In this document: positions 8,279 to 16,075 of the stretch, one piece after another
How positions within the stretch are numbered: position 1 is the first letter of the stretch
Layout of the letters: the number at the start of each line of letters is the position of its first letter
NCBI RefSeq assembly: GCF_019599275.1
Contig: NZ_JAHZTD010000001.1
Span: 1,054,001 to 1,118,000, forward strand
Length of the DNA: 64,000 nucleotides
Origin: Hymenobacter sp. HSC-4F20
GTDB taxonomy: Bacteria > Bacteroidota > Bacteroidia > Cytophagales > Hymenobacteraceae
Direction: 5' to 3'
The notes under the pieces: generated by a model
Told to the model about the DNA's origin: nothing
Databases searched by the model: none
Seen by the model: only the letters and a program-made list of their open reading frames with translations
Position numbers and translations under genes: made by a program

Positions 8279-8373
8279 CGCACACCTGCCGCAACCATAG
8301 CTAGGGTGAAGCAAGCGATAATCCCTATTAGAAAGGCCAAGCCGATGATGTCTTTGATAGTCTCGCGGATCAT
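8275..8373 (-). CDS. Tiny single-span membrane peptide (32 aa)
   Basis: ATG at 8373 preceded by a strong Shine-Dalgarno (CAGGAG, 6 bases upstream). The peptide starts MIRETIKDIIGLAFLIGIIA and continues with CFTLAMVAAG, so almost the whole product is one transmembrane helix. Its TGA overlaps the ATG of the GcrA-like gene (ATGA), indicating translational coupling. Good ribosome site, coupling and hydrophobicity support expression. Function unknown; small phage membrane peptides include superinfection, holin-like and antitoxin-targeted toxins. Confidence 0.65.
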   Translation of the reverse strand: MIRETIKDIIGLAFLIGIIACFTLAMVAAGVR

Positions 8374-8384
8374 ATTTTCTCCTG

Positions 8385-8618
8385 TTATAAAATGGAATCC
8401 CGCGTCAGTCTGACCAGCACTTGGCCATCCTGCCGCAAAATCTCTGCGTTGGCTCGGCTCAGACCCATACGGTTGGCATAGGCACGAGCCGTGTTGTAGT
8501 TTTCGTCAGTATCCCCGTGGGCGTATAGACACATACCGGCGTGGTATAGAACCGATCCGTCGGCCAACTCTCGACCAGCGCAATCCCTAGGGCGGCGCTG
8601 TGGAACTTCCAGCTTCAT
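8385..8618 (-). CDS. Hypothetical phage early protein
   Basis: 77 aa, not recognised. ATG 8618 overlaps the stop of the RuvC-like gene by 4 bases (ATGA), and the small membrane peptide gene starts 11 bases downstream, so it belongs to the early operon. The sequence is mixed charged with no evident motif (PRDCAGRELADGSVLYHAGM near the start). Supported by coupling and tight packing, not by homology. Confidence 0.6.
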   Translation of the reverse strand: MKLEVPQRRPRDCAGRELADGSVLYHAGMCLYAHGDTDENYNTARAYANRMGLSRANAEILRQDGQVLVRLTRDSIL

Positions 8619-9082
8619 CGTTGCGCTCCGTACAGTGCAATCAGCGCCGCCTCAGCCACACCGTCCTGTCGTTTCAACGACCAGTTATGCGCTAGGTCAG
8701 GCATGAGCTGCGAGGCGCGCAATCGGGCAGCATCCTTATCCTTGGGGACGCTTAACGCCTTTTTCCAGACTTGCGGCAGTACGTAGGTGAACGGGATGCC
8801 GCAGGCCACAATTGCGGTTTCGATAACACCAGCACCGAAACCATAAGTGAAAGCCGAGGCCGAGCCGTTGCTCGGCTGAGCGCTCACCTGCTCAATCCAG
8901 ACGTGAGAAGGCGAGGCTTCTTTCAGAATGCGCAGCAGCGCCAGCGTGTCGATCTTCTTGCGCTTGCCGCCGTTCTTGATGACCTCGTACACCGGCATTT
9001 CCCACGTCAGGCGGTCGGCGTCTGACAGCAGGCACAAGCCGCCCGTCATGCCAGGATCTATGCCGAGGATGGCTCTAGACAT
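8615..9082 (-). CDS. RuvC-like Holliday junction resolvase (phage)
   Basis: 155 aa from ATG 9082; the longer open frame upstream overlaps the HTH gene and is not needed. RNase H-like fold signatures are in order: ILGIDPGMTGGLCLL (first acidic residue), VWIEQVSA (second), a GFGAGVIETAI helix, and KRQDGVAEAALIALYG (C-terminal DxxEA with the last catalytic acid). This is the RuvC/phage crossover junction endonuclease pattern, which resolves branched DNA during replication and packaging. It overlaps the HTH gene by 8 bases. Confidence 0.85.
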   Translation of the reverse strand: MSRAILGIDPGMTGGLCLLSDADRLTWEMPVYEVIKNGGKRKKIDTLALLRILKEASPSHVWIEQVSAQPSNGSASAFTYGFGAGVIETAIVACGIPFTYVLPQVWKKALSVPKDKDAARLRASQLMPDLAHNWSLKRQDGVAEAALIALYGAQR

Positions 9083-9272
9083 TTGCGGGCTCCACGGCGC
9101 GCAAGGCAGCGGCCCAATAGGCAACTGCATCGTCTTTCGGCATGGTGCGTCCCTTTTCCCAACGGTGGATCGTCATAAACGACACGCCGATGCGGCTGCC
9201 GAGCACCGGACCACTTAGGCCAGTGCGGCGTCTAGTTTCCTTAACAAGAGCAGTAAATTCGTCTTGGGTCAT
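9075..9272 (-). CDS. XRE-type helix-turn-helix protein
   Basis: 65 aa. Nearly the whole protein is one lambda-repressor-like HTH: FTALVKETRRRTGLSGPVLG, then SRIGVSFMTIHRWEKGRTMP, with the recognition helix around SFMTIHRWEKG. ATG at 9272 overlaps the helicase stop by 4 bases (ATGA). Because it lies inside the replication operon, it may act as an operon autoregulator. It is too short to have the dimerization and cleavage domain of a classical CI repressor. Confidence 0.8.
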   Translation of the reverse strand: MTQDEFTALVKETRRRTGLSGPVLGSRIGVSFMTIHRWEKGRTMPKDDAVAYWAAALRAVEPANV

Positions 9273-10342
9273 GCATAGTCCCTTATTCTAGCATCAGTTA
9301 AAATTAGTGTTTTCTTGGCCCGGGTGGCCGCGGTGTAAGCCCAGCGACGCTTTTCCAAATTATCCTTACCGATCGGCTCATTGTACACGATGACGTGATC
9401 AAACTCGGACCCCTGCGATTTATGACAGGTAATGGCGTAGGCGTAATCCAGCGTGTTCAGATCCTTATGCACGCTGAAATCGAAACGGGCGGGATCGGCT
9501 AGGAAGTTGAGCGTTCCGACCTCAGATAGGGCCAGCTGATATTTGCTACCCTCGTGAAAAGGATTTGCATCCGCTGCCGCGATGTCGATCATGCCGTTGA
9601 AAACACCTGCAGCCGGATTGTTGCGGGTGATAATCACCTTATCGCCCCGCTGGGGCAACGCCGAGGTAAATCCCCGGTAGCGCCTGGCCCGATTGTTAAA
9701 GTCTTTCCGCGTGTCGTTACGGCCACAGATAAACTGATCGGCGTTCATGTATTCGTCCAGTGTCAGCGTATTGCGGCGAACGTATTTGAAATCGCCTTCG
9801 TCACAGTAATCGACCAGATCGCCTTGTCGAACCTTCGTGGCATAGCGTAAAATCGGGCTTTCCAACGCTTGGCGCTGAATGCTCTCCATGAACAGGTCCG
9901 GCTTCAACAGCGTCTGTTGGTTGTTGACGGGCGGTAACTGGAATGGGTCGCCTAGGTACAGGACACGGTTCGCGCTGTTGTTGATATGTTCAATGATTTT
10001 ATCGCTGAGCATGCTGTACTCATCAACAATGACCAGCTTGGCCGCGCCAAACTTTGGATCAAGCCGGAAAACAGGCTTGTCGTTTTCCATACGGATGAAC
10101 TGATAGAGGAAACTGTGAATGGTGCCGCTGTTCTGGCAGCCCTTCTCGCGTAGCACATTGGCCGCTTTGCCGGTATAGGCGCAGAACACGACGTCATCCG
10201 CGCCGAGGCGCTCGGCAATCAGTTTGGCCAGCGTAGTCTTTCCGGTGCCGGCGTAACCAGCCAGCACAAAGAACTTGTCGCTCGACCGGTACCAATTCCG
10301 GATGGCTTGGTAGGCTTTTTCTTGGTCAAGTGACAAGTCCAT
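9269..10342 (-). CDS. RecD/Dda-like superfamily 1 DNA helicase
   Basis: 357 aa. Walker A FVLAGYAGTGKTTLAKLIAE at the N terminus, Walker B VIVDEYSML, motif III LYLGDPFQLPPV, and C-terminal motifs LDYAYAITCHKSQGSEFDHV (motif V) and RRWAYTAATRAKKTLIL (motif VI). This is the compact 5'-3' helicase set of RecD2/Dda. Such phage helicases help replication start and recombination. It lies between the DUF669/Sak4 pair and the small HTH gene in the early operon. Confidence 0.92.
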   Translation of the reverse strand: MDLSLDQEKAYQAIRNWYRSSDKFFVLAGYAGTGKTTLAKLIAERLGADDVVFCAYTGKAANVLREKGCQNSGTIHSFLYQFIRMENDKPVFRLDPKFGAAKLVIVDEYSMLSDKIIEHINNSANRVLYLGDPFQLPPVNNQQTLLKPDLFMESIQRQALESPILRYATKVRQGDLVDYCDEGDFKYVRRNTLTLDEYMNADQFICGRNDTRKDFNNRARRYRGFTSALPQRGDKVIITRNNPAAGVFNGMIDIAAADANPFHEGSKYQLALSEVGTLNFLADPARFDFSVHKDLNTLDYAYAITCHKSQGSEFDHVIVYNEPIGKDNLEKRRWAYTAATRAKKTLILTDARIRDYA

Positions 10343-10364
10343 TGCATAGGCTCCGAATTAAAAA

Positions 10365-10826
10365 TTAGAAAGGAATCTCGTCATCGAGATCAGCCAAAGC
10401 ACTGACTTTTGACACGGGCGCTTGGGCCTTGAGAGAAGTGGCGTGATCCTTATCAACAATGTAATCCTTGACTACATTGCGGTCAGGATAATTGCCTTCT
10501 TTATCGACCTGGATGCCAAGTTTTAAGCGTCCGGATTTGCCCTCAAAATCGTCGCCGAGAAGATTACCGGCGTTGTATTTATCGGCCAAACCACATGCCT
10601 GAGCGGCATGGCTGACTTTGTATAGCATAGACTCCATCAGATAGTCGGTGACAAGGATGAAAGTGCCGTCCGGTTTGAACACGCGGATCAGCAACTCAAT
10701 CATCTCGTTGCCTTTTTTGCTTACTGTGTCTTGACCTTTGCTGATGGTAAAATCGTATTCACCGACCGGCAGCAAACGATCTTCGTTGAGTTCCTTATCG
10801 GATTTGGGGGTAAACTTCATTTTCAA
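10365..10826 (-). CDS. DUF669-like phage protein with SSB-like acidic tail
   Basis: 153 aa. The beta-rich body (LLPVGEYDFTISKGQDTVSK followed by GNEMIELLIRVFKPDGTF) resembles the DUF669 family found beside phage recombinases. The C terminus is LADLDDEIPF, almost identical to the acidic tip DDDIPF by which bacterial single-stranded DNA-binding proteins recruit partners. Being 7 bases downstream of the Sak4-like gene, it most likely serves as the phage's ssDNA-binding protein. Confidence 0.75.
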   Translation of the reverse strand: MKMKFTPKSDKELNEDRLLPVGEYDFTISKGQDTVSKKGNEMIELLIRVFKPDGTFILVTDYLMESMLYKVSHAAQACGLADKYNAGNLLGDDFEGKSGRLKLGIQVDKEGNYPDRNVVKDYIVDKDHATSLKAQAPVSKVSALADLDDEIPF

Positions 10827-10833
10827 TGCTCCA

Positions 10834-11721
10834 CTAGGTTAGAAAGGTTGTCTTGATGTGCTCAATGGCGGCGGCAATGCGGTCGGTAGACATTTCTTCC
10901 CATCCCTCGACCTGGGCCTTGCTGAGCCATTTTTCTTCTTGTCCCTCCGGCAACTTGACGGTGGTCAGTAGCTTCTTGATCTCGGCCAGTTGTTCGGGGG
11001 TGGCCAGCTCGATCGTTTCCGCTTTTTTCTCCATCACGTCCTTACCGTATAGCTTGGCGAATTCCGCATAGGACCACGGAAAAGCATCGCTGTCCTTAAA
11101 GCCAACAATGCGGGACTTGCGGATGCGTGCCACTCGACCATTGCCCGCCTTGAGGATGTGCAGGCATAAGTCCAGTTCGTATTCCAGCTTGTCCCACGCA
11201 TCGAAGGTGGCGCCAATCTCGACGCGCTCCCCCTTAGCATTAAGGCCCCATTCCGGTTTCTCGTGACTGATCAAGATCACGTTCATGTCAAGTCGCGTCA
11301 GCCAGTTGATCAGTCGGCGCATGTTAGCCACGGCAGGCTTCTTGTCCGCACCGAAAGCATTCTTATCACCTAGACGCTCGGCCTCCACCGCAATCGCCGT
11401 GTTGAACAGCTTGGAAATTGAGTCGATAACCAGCGTCTTGAAATCGTGTTCCTCAGTCGCCAGCGCCTGAACCTGCTCAATCACGGTGTCAAAGTCGAGC
11501 GAGCCCTGTTCCGGCCCCATGTACAGACCGCCAGAAGCCAGCAGCTTATCCGTGTAATGATCAAGATTGGCCCCGCCTTCCGTGTCGATGTAATAGCAGG
11601 ACGGGAAATCGAGAGACGCCCATGTCTTACCGACACCAGGCTTGCCGTAAATGAGGATCTTCGGTTTTTTCGGTTCCGCTTTTTTCGGCGATACTGCTTT
11701 TAGTTTGGATTTGGTGGCCAT
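10834..11721 (-). CDS. Sak4-like RecA-fold annealing protein (AAA_24)
   Basis: 295 aa. Walker A ILIYGKPGVGKTWASLDF, then CYYIDTEGGANL, Walker B-like FKTLVIDSISKLF and a later VILISHEKPEW. The compact RecA-like core with a C-terminal helical extension is that of AAA_24/Sak4 single-strand annealing proteins, which promote phage recombination with a partner SSB. The basic N-terminal tail (KAVSPKKAEPKKPK) may bind DNA. It precedes the DUF669 gene and follows a strong intergenic hairpin (11773-11822). Confidence 0.85.
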   Translation of the reverse strand: MATKSKLKAVSPKKAEPKKPKILIYGKPGVGKTWASLDFPSCYYIDTEGGANLDHYTDKLLASGGLYMGPEQGSLDFDTVIEQVQALATEEHDFKTLVIDSISKLFNTAIAVEAERLGDKNAFGADKKPAVANMRRLINWLTRLDMNVILISHEKPEWGLNAKGERVEIGATFDAWDKLEYELDLCLHILKAGNGRVARIRKSRIVGFKDSDAFPWSYAEFAKLYGKDVMEKKAETIELATPEQLAEIKKLLTTVKLPEGQEEKWLSKAQVEGWEEMSTDRIAAAIEHIKTTFLT

Positions 11722-11772
11722 TCGCCACTCTCCTTTTCTTTGGGAGCATATGACCGGCTCCGCTTTCGGTTT

Positions 11773-11822
11773 TGCTTGATTGCATCTACATGTTTAAACG
11801 CCCTGTTTAAACATGTCAAGCA
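11773..11822. promoter_or_regulatory. Long perfect hairpin/palindrome between primase and Sak4 genes
   Basis: ACATGTTTAAAC (11788-11799) and its complement GTTTAAACATGT (11805-11816) are perfect 12-bp arms around a 5-base spacer. Outside them TGCTTG (11773-11778) pairs with CAAGCA (11817-11822) across a 9-base bulge. It is not followed by a T run, so it is more likely an operator or an mRNA processing/stability element of the early operon than a terminator. Confidence 0.65.
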
Positions 11823-11828
11823 GAAAAA

Positions 11829-14057
11829 TCAAAAATCGCTAAAGTATTTTTTGCCTGATTTCCATCCTCTGGGCCGGGTCTTGCCAACGCTACCACGGGT
11901 TTCCGTCCAGCCCAGCGAAGTCATAATTTTCTGGATGCGCTTGAGCGTGTATTCGTCCTTGCGGTTCTTCTCCACCCCTACTGCGCCGTACAAATCCCCA
12001 TTAGCTACGAACGCGCCTGGATAATCATAATCTTTTAAATGCTCCTGGATGTCGTCCAGCCAGGCATCTTCCTGCATGCGGCTTTGTTGCACCTCGGTAG
12101 CCAGAGCATACTCGGCATCATTCAGCCAAACCTGTTCGCCTGTTTTGTACAGGTGAACGGCCTCCGCCCAAAGCTGTTCCTTCCAATCGTTGAGCAGATC
12201 GTGGTTGATTCTGTTGGAATAAACCGGCCAGAAGCGGCGGTTTCCCGTCACATCGCGGAAGTACCCGCCCGTGGGGTTGGTCGTGCCCGCAAATACGCAC
12301 TGCCTGGGTATCTCCGAAACTGTCCGCTCATAGGGCGGGCGGTACATGTCCACCTGTCGGGATACGAATGCCTTCAAGTCGTTGGTTTCCGCATTTCGCC
12401 ATGCTGCCAGCTCCGCAAACTCGATGATGAGCTTACCCTGCATCGTCATAATGGTGTCCTTGTTCTGGATATCCTTGACGTTATCAGCAAAGTATGAGCT
12501 GCCATTGAAGGTGCATAGGTTAAGCAGAGACCGTGACTTACCGATGTTCTGAGGCCCTTCCAGGATCAGCATGGTATCGAACTTGCAGCCCGGTTCATAA
12601 ATCCGCTTGGCTGCCCCGATCAGCCATTTCCGAAAAGCAAATCGCAAGTATCGCGGGTCATCCTCGCAGTGGTAGATTTCAGTCAGGACATGTTCCAGTC
12701 TAGGCTTTCCATCCCACGTCAGGCTATCAAAGTAGGCTCTGGCCGGATGGAATGCATTGTTATTGGCGCGTGCCACCACCATATCCCATGCTGCTTCCTT
12801 AGAGGGCTTCAGTCCTTGATGTTCGCACCAGATTAGAAACCGTGTCATATCGTTGGCATTTAGGTCATGCACCTGAAAGTTGCGTGACAGCTCCCACGGT
12901 GGGCATTTATGCACGATTACCCGCAAGGAAAACTCGTTGTAGGCAAAGATTGTGTTGATGTCCGGATGGTTCTCCAGATACAATTCAAGGTTGATGAGGC
13001 TATTCGGGATAGGACGGTCGTTCTTTCCGCGCATGATCTGTAGTTGCCACGAAGTATCCTGGGGATCAGGTGGCACTTCAACTGCTTGGCTTACAATACC
13101 CAGGGCGGCGCGAACGGCGTCCAGCCCTTCTTCAACATGAATGTCATTGAAATCACGTGAACGGGCGGGGTGTTCAACACCTTTGCCAGGCGGGGCGCAA
13201 ACCCGCCCATTCACTGCATCGGCGGCTTCCTGCGCCCGTAGAAGACCGATATTCACATGTTTGCCACGGATTAGGGTTTCCTGATCATCGTCCGCGCAAA
13301 CAACTATGTTGTATTTCTTACCAAGCTTTTGTGCCACATTCAACAGATTACCGGCGTCAAATGCGCAGATAACCGTTTTTTGTGTTGCCTCATGAATGCT
13401 GGCCCCGGTGGCGTAGCCCTCGCACAAGTATAAATCTTCTCCCCACGCCGGCAAATCCCCAAACCTAAACCAGTGTCCGGCCTTGTCGGCACTGGTGTTG
13501 AAGCGCTTCTTGCCATCCGGACCAATTATCTGCACCGCGACGATATCATCGTCAGTGTTAAGGACCGGGACTACCAGAAGCTTGCCATGCAGAACACGCG
13601 CCCCGTAGCGTCCAATCCGCTTTCGAGTCTCATAATCAGTAGGCAGTGCGGAGGCATCCGCTCGCGCCCATATCTGCTCGGCCATCCGCTGGGCGTTCTG
13701 CTTCTCCATAAGCCGCCGCTCGTCGGCTCGTGCCTTCGCCAGCGCTACCCGCGCCTTGTGCGCTTCTCGCTCGTCGGCCGTCATACGCCGCTTGTTAGCG
13801 CTCGTGAACTTGTGTAACACCCCGTCGCGATAATCCAATGCCCAGCCATAGGCGTAATCGCCATCTACGGCTAGTTGATATACTGCGCTTTGCTTATGTT
13901 TGGTCGTGGTGGAGTAGCGATGCTTCTTATCGTCGGCTATAATTTCCGTGCTGCCAACTGGCTCGATACCAGCTTCTTTTAGAAAGTCGTAAAACTCTCC
14001 CGTAAAATCTTTCATGTAAGGGCACTCTGGTCTTTTGGTGTTGAACACCACTACCAT
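11829..14057 (-). CDS. Phage primase-helicase (Toprim-like region plus VirE-type ATPase)
   Basis: 742 aa. The N-terminal third has a Toprim-like stretch (DLYLCEGYATGASIHEATQK then VICAFDAGNLL and NIVVCADDD). The C-terminal half is the VirE/P4-type ATPase: MLILEGPQNIGKSRSLLNL (Walker A variant), KLIIEFAELAAWRNAETNDL (Walker B) and RQCVFAGTTNPTGGYFRDVT, then GNRRFWPV. Proteins of this design start phage and satellite replication. ATG 14057 was kept; a second ATG at codon 15 is an alternative. It is the first gene of the leftward early operon, next to the iteron-like repeats. Confidence 0.88.
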   Translation of the reverse strand: MVVVFNTKRPECPYMKDFTGEFYDFLKEAGIEPVGSTEIIADDKKHRYSTTTKHKQSAVYQLAVDGDYAYGWALDYRDGVLHKFTSANKRRMTADEREAHKARVALAKARADERRLMEKQNAQRMAEQIWARADASALPTDYETRKRIGRYGARVLHGKLLVVPVLNTDDDIVAVQIIGPDGKKRFNTSADKAGHWFRFGDLPAWGEDLYLCEGYATGASIHEATQKTVICAFDAGNLLNVAQKLGKKYNIVVCADDDQETLIRGKHVNIGLLRAQEAADAVNGRVCAPPGKGVEHPARSRDFNDIHVEEGLDAVRAALGIVSQAVEVPPDPQDTSWQLQIMRGKNDRPIPNSLINLELYLENHPDINTIFAYNEFSLRVIVHKCPPWELSRNFQVHDLNANDMTRFLIWCEHQGLKPSKEAAWDMVVARANNNAFHPARAYFDSLTWDGKPRLEHVLTEIYHCEDDPRYLRFAFRKWLIGAAKRIYEPGCKFDTMLILEGPQNIGKSRSLLNLCTFNGSSYFADNVKDIQNKDTIMTMQGKLIIEFAELAAWRNAETNDLKAFVSRQVDMYRPPYERTVSEIPRQCVFAGTTNPTGGYFRDVTGNRRFWPVYSNRINHDLLNDWKEQLWAEAVHLYKTGEQVWLNDAEYALATEVQQSRMQEDAWLDDIQEHLKDYDYPGAFVANGDLYGAVGVEKNRKDEYTLKRIQKIMTSLGWTETRGSVGKTRPRGWKSGKKYFSDF

Positions 14058-14132
14058 ACCCCACTAAAAAGCATTTGCAAGATGTTTTTAACTGGACGGA
14101 ATTAAGCTTTTTCGGACGAAAACTATGGTTTC

Positions 14133-14345
14133 CGGTACAGTCTCGGTACAGGTTCGGTACAGATCTTTTCAATAGAAACAGGGGGATACCCCTACTTGTA
14201 CCACTACTATATAATAATATAATATATAAAAAAGACGATACACCCTACTCTCAACAGAGATTCGGGTTTCGTTCGGGTAACTTTGGGTGGATACGCTGGT
14301 ACAATCTGTGATTAAGTCATTGGAAGGCATAGAATGATCTGTACC
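14133..14345. other. Iteron-like repeats and AT-rich tract: candidate origin/early control region
   Basis: CGGTACAG occurs three times at 14133, 14144 and 14155, an exact 11-bp (one helical turn) period. GGTACA or its complement recurs at 14197-14202, 14298-14303 and 14340-14345. A tract made almost only of A and T lies at 14204-14232, and GGGGATACCCC at 14182-14192 is a short palindrome. Repeats in helical phase beside an AT-rich stretch and the primase-helicase gene look like an origin or an initiator/repressor binding array. Bases 14058-14538 hold no gene. Confidence 0.6.
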
Positions 14346-14502
14346 AGAGCAGGCTCATGCCAAGCGTGAGCCCATCGGATAACAGGCCTATCAATGCTTA
14401 CTCCCAGGCCGGGGTTAGCGTAACATTATTTTATCCGATTGCGTTACGGACATCACCAATCGGCACCATATCCGCATGGCAGAGATTTATTTTAGAGATT
14501 GC

Positions 14503-14534
14503 TTGCGTGATAACAATCAACCCCCGTACCTTTG
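14503..14534 (+). promoter_or_regulatory. Bacteroidota-type promoter ahead of the 14539 gene
   Basis: TTG (14503-14505), 21 bases, then TACCTTTG (14527-14534) fits TTG-N17-23-TAnnTTTG. The ATG at 14539 is only 4 bases further on, so a transcript from here would be essentially leaderless. Confidence 0.5.
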
Positions 14535-14538
14535 GAAC

Positions 14539-15357
14539 ATGAACAGCGAAGGACAACACCTCAACCCATCCGAACAAGCTCCTGTTGATCAGGCGGCGTT
14601 GGCGCGTAGTGTTGTGTTCGCGGATATCTTACGTCGTTTTGATGAATTGAAACGCGACGAAGATGAAGAATACGCCCGCCACGAACGGGAGGTTGAACGC
14701 CACCGGGAGGAAATTGGCAATATCCAGGAGGCAATGCATCAGGTAGGGGCGGCACTTGAAGCCCTTCGGACGATATACCCTGGATTGGAAGCTAAGCTTG
14801 CTACGACCAACGAGTTTCAGGACAGTATCAAGGATTTCTTTGCAAAAAGAAAGCAGAATGACACTGAACATGAAAAGCCACGGCGCAAGAAGAACTCAGT
14901 GTTTGTCCGGGGTGAGCTGCGTGATGCAATCGTTCGGGTTATAACTGAACGGGATACTTTCCTACTTACCGATGAAGTAGCTGAGGGGGTTCACCAGTTG
15001 TTACCTGACAAGGAATTTGAAAACAAGCTTGTGGCCGATGGGCTCAAGGATGGTCGTAAAAGCGATTTGGTGGGCGTCGCGGCATTACGCGGGAACTACA
15101 AGATCATGTTGAGCGCCCTCCCCCACTTCTACGAGCTAGACGAAACAGAAACCACCGTGTTACTGCGGGACAAGTACCGCCAGAAGTTGCATGAACGCTT
15201 GCAAGATCTTGGCTTAACGCTAGCCGGAACCGAAAACGACTTCGTAAGCAAAAACCTTTTTAAGATACTGAAAGAAGAATATTCCGGCCTGCTGCGGATG
15301 CTGGAGCAGAATGTAGTAAAAGAAAAATCGGCAGTCGCTCCAACGACTGCCGACTAG
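14539..15357 (+). CDS. Hypothetical coiled-coil protein of the early region
   Basis: 272 aa from ATG 14539, chosen because a Bacteroidota -7 box ends 4 bases upstream; an in-frame ATG at 14476 is the alternative. Residues about 30-105 form a charged coiled coil (RFDELKRDEDEEYARHEREV then ERHREEIGNI). A basic linker (KPRRKKNS) leads to a helical C-terminal domain. No known motif. It is transcribed away from the replication operon, starting at the iteron-like region, so a role in replication control or partition is possible but unproven. Confidence 0.7.
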   Translation: MNSEGQHLNPSEQAPVDQAALARSVVFADILRRFDELKRDEDEEYARHEREVERHREEIGNIQEAMHQVGAALEALRTIYPGLEAKLATTNEFQDSIKDFFAKRKQNDTEHEKPRRKKNSVFVRGELRDAIVRVITERDTFLLTDEVAEGVHQLLPDKEFENKLVADGLKDGRKSDLVGVAALRGNYKIMLSALPHFYELDETETTVLLRDKYRQKLHERLQDLGLTLAGTENDFVSKNLFKILKEEYSGLLRMLEQNVVKEKSAVAPTTAD

Positions 15358-15387
15358 GGCAACTTTTTAGTAGCAAATGCTGTGCAG

Positions 15388-15503
15388 CAGGACAGGACAC
15401 CAATCCTGACCTGAGGTGTTACCGAACGAGAGGGAATGGCCTCCAAAACCATTCCGCCCGCCAGACTGGCCGTTACGCGAAAGCGTGGCGGCCTTTCTGT
15501 TTT
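15388..15503 (+). ncRNA. Candidate structured RNA: three stem-loops ending in a terminator
   Basis: Three hairpins lie in series with no reading frame: 15388-15413 (10-bp stem with one A-A mismatch), 15433-15455 (GGAATGG/CCATTCC), and 15468-15493 (an 11-bp stem capped by a GAAA tetraloop, GGCCGTTACGC/GCGTGGCGGCC). The last is followed by TTTCTGTTTT, so it works as an intrinsic terminator. The 5' end is unknown. Alternatively it is the structured 3' untranslated region of the 14539 gene, whose last codons form another hairpin (CGGCAGTCG/CGACTGCCG, 15331-15354). Confidence 0.55.
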
Positions 15504-15608
15504 ACGAAGGTACAAAAATATTTGGTCTTTAGGCAGTTTTGCTAGTATTCAGCAACCTTTCCATAAAACTATTTCTGACATATCCTTTCTTTTCTCAAAT
15601 TATTTTTG

Positions 15609-15616
15609 TATATTTG
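15609..15616 (+). promoter_or_regulatory. Bacteroidota -7 box before the 15625 gene
   Basis: TATATTTG matches TAnnTTTG; the start codon ATG 15625 follows 8 bases later. GGTACA (15627-15632) and CGGTAC (15635-15640), the iteron-like motifs, overlap the start. Confidence 0.4.
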
Positions 15617-15624
15617 TATTGTAG

Positions 15625-15924
15625 ATGGTACAATCGGTACTATCAAAGATCTGCTTGTTGCAGTGGAACCCATCCTTGTGGTCTCTCTTGATGCCTCAAA
15701 AATGGACCGTTATCTCTTTCTTGGTTGTTTTAGCAAACATCATTGTCATCGGCTACCTCAAGGGGGTCATCGCCGTACTAATCGTAAAACTAACCCTGAA
15801 AATTATGGCACATTTTAACTTCATCAATATCGGCTTGCTTGTGACGACAGTTCATGCTTTTCTCGTGAAATTAGGGATTCCAGACGCTTACCTGGGCGCG
15901 TTCGATTTAGTCTGCCCTTCTTAG
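15625..15924 (+). CDS. Small hydrophobic membrane protein, hypothetical
   Basis: 99 aa with two or three hydrophobic stretches (WTVISFLVVLANIIVIGYLK, then GVIAVLIVKLTLKIM, and INIGLLVTTVHAFLV). No family recognised. A later start at the internal MPQKW is possible. It has a -7 box immediately upstream and a clear terminator downstream at 15975, so it appears to be a single-gene unit. The iteron-like GGTACA sites at its start suggest it shares a regulator with the control region at 14133-14345. Confidence 0.5.
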   Translation: MVQSVLSKICLLQWNPSLWSLLMPQKWTVISFLVVLANIIVIGYLKGVIAVLIVKLTLKIMAHFNFINIGLLVTTVHAFLVKLGIPDAYLGAFDLVCPS

Positions 15925-15974
15925 TTTCACTGCAACAAATGGCGAGGAGCGTAAGCTCGGCGCCGCCCTCCAAT

Positions 15975-16011
15975 AAAAGCCCCACCGCTTTCACCAGCGC
16001 GGGGCTTTTTT
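15975..16011. terminator. Bidirectional terminator
   Basis: AAAAGCCCC (15975-15983) and GGGGCTTTT (16001-16009) pair, with CGCT/AGCG extending the stem inside, and a T run follows on each strand. It separates the rightward 15625 gene from the leftward 16076 gene. Confidence 0.88.
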
Positions 16012-16075
16012 GTTATCGTTATCACTGCGTCATCTTTTTAGGTTCTATTTAGTCGTTCTGCGTACATACAGCTTG

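Noticed and set aside
15436..15624. 62-aa forward frame in the control region
   Set aside because: It runs through the hairpins of the RNA candidate and has no ribosome site.
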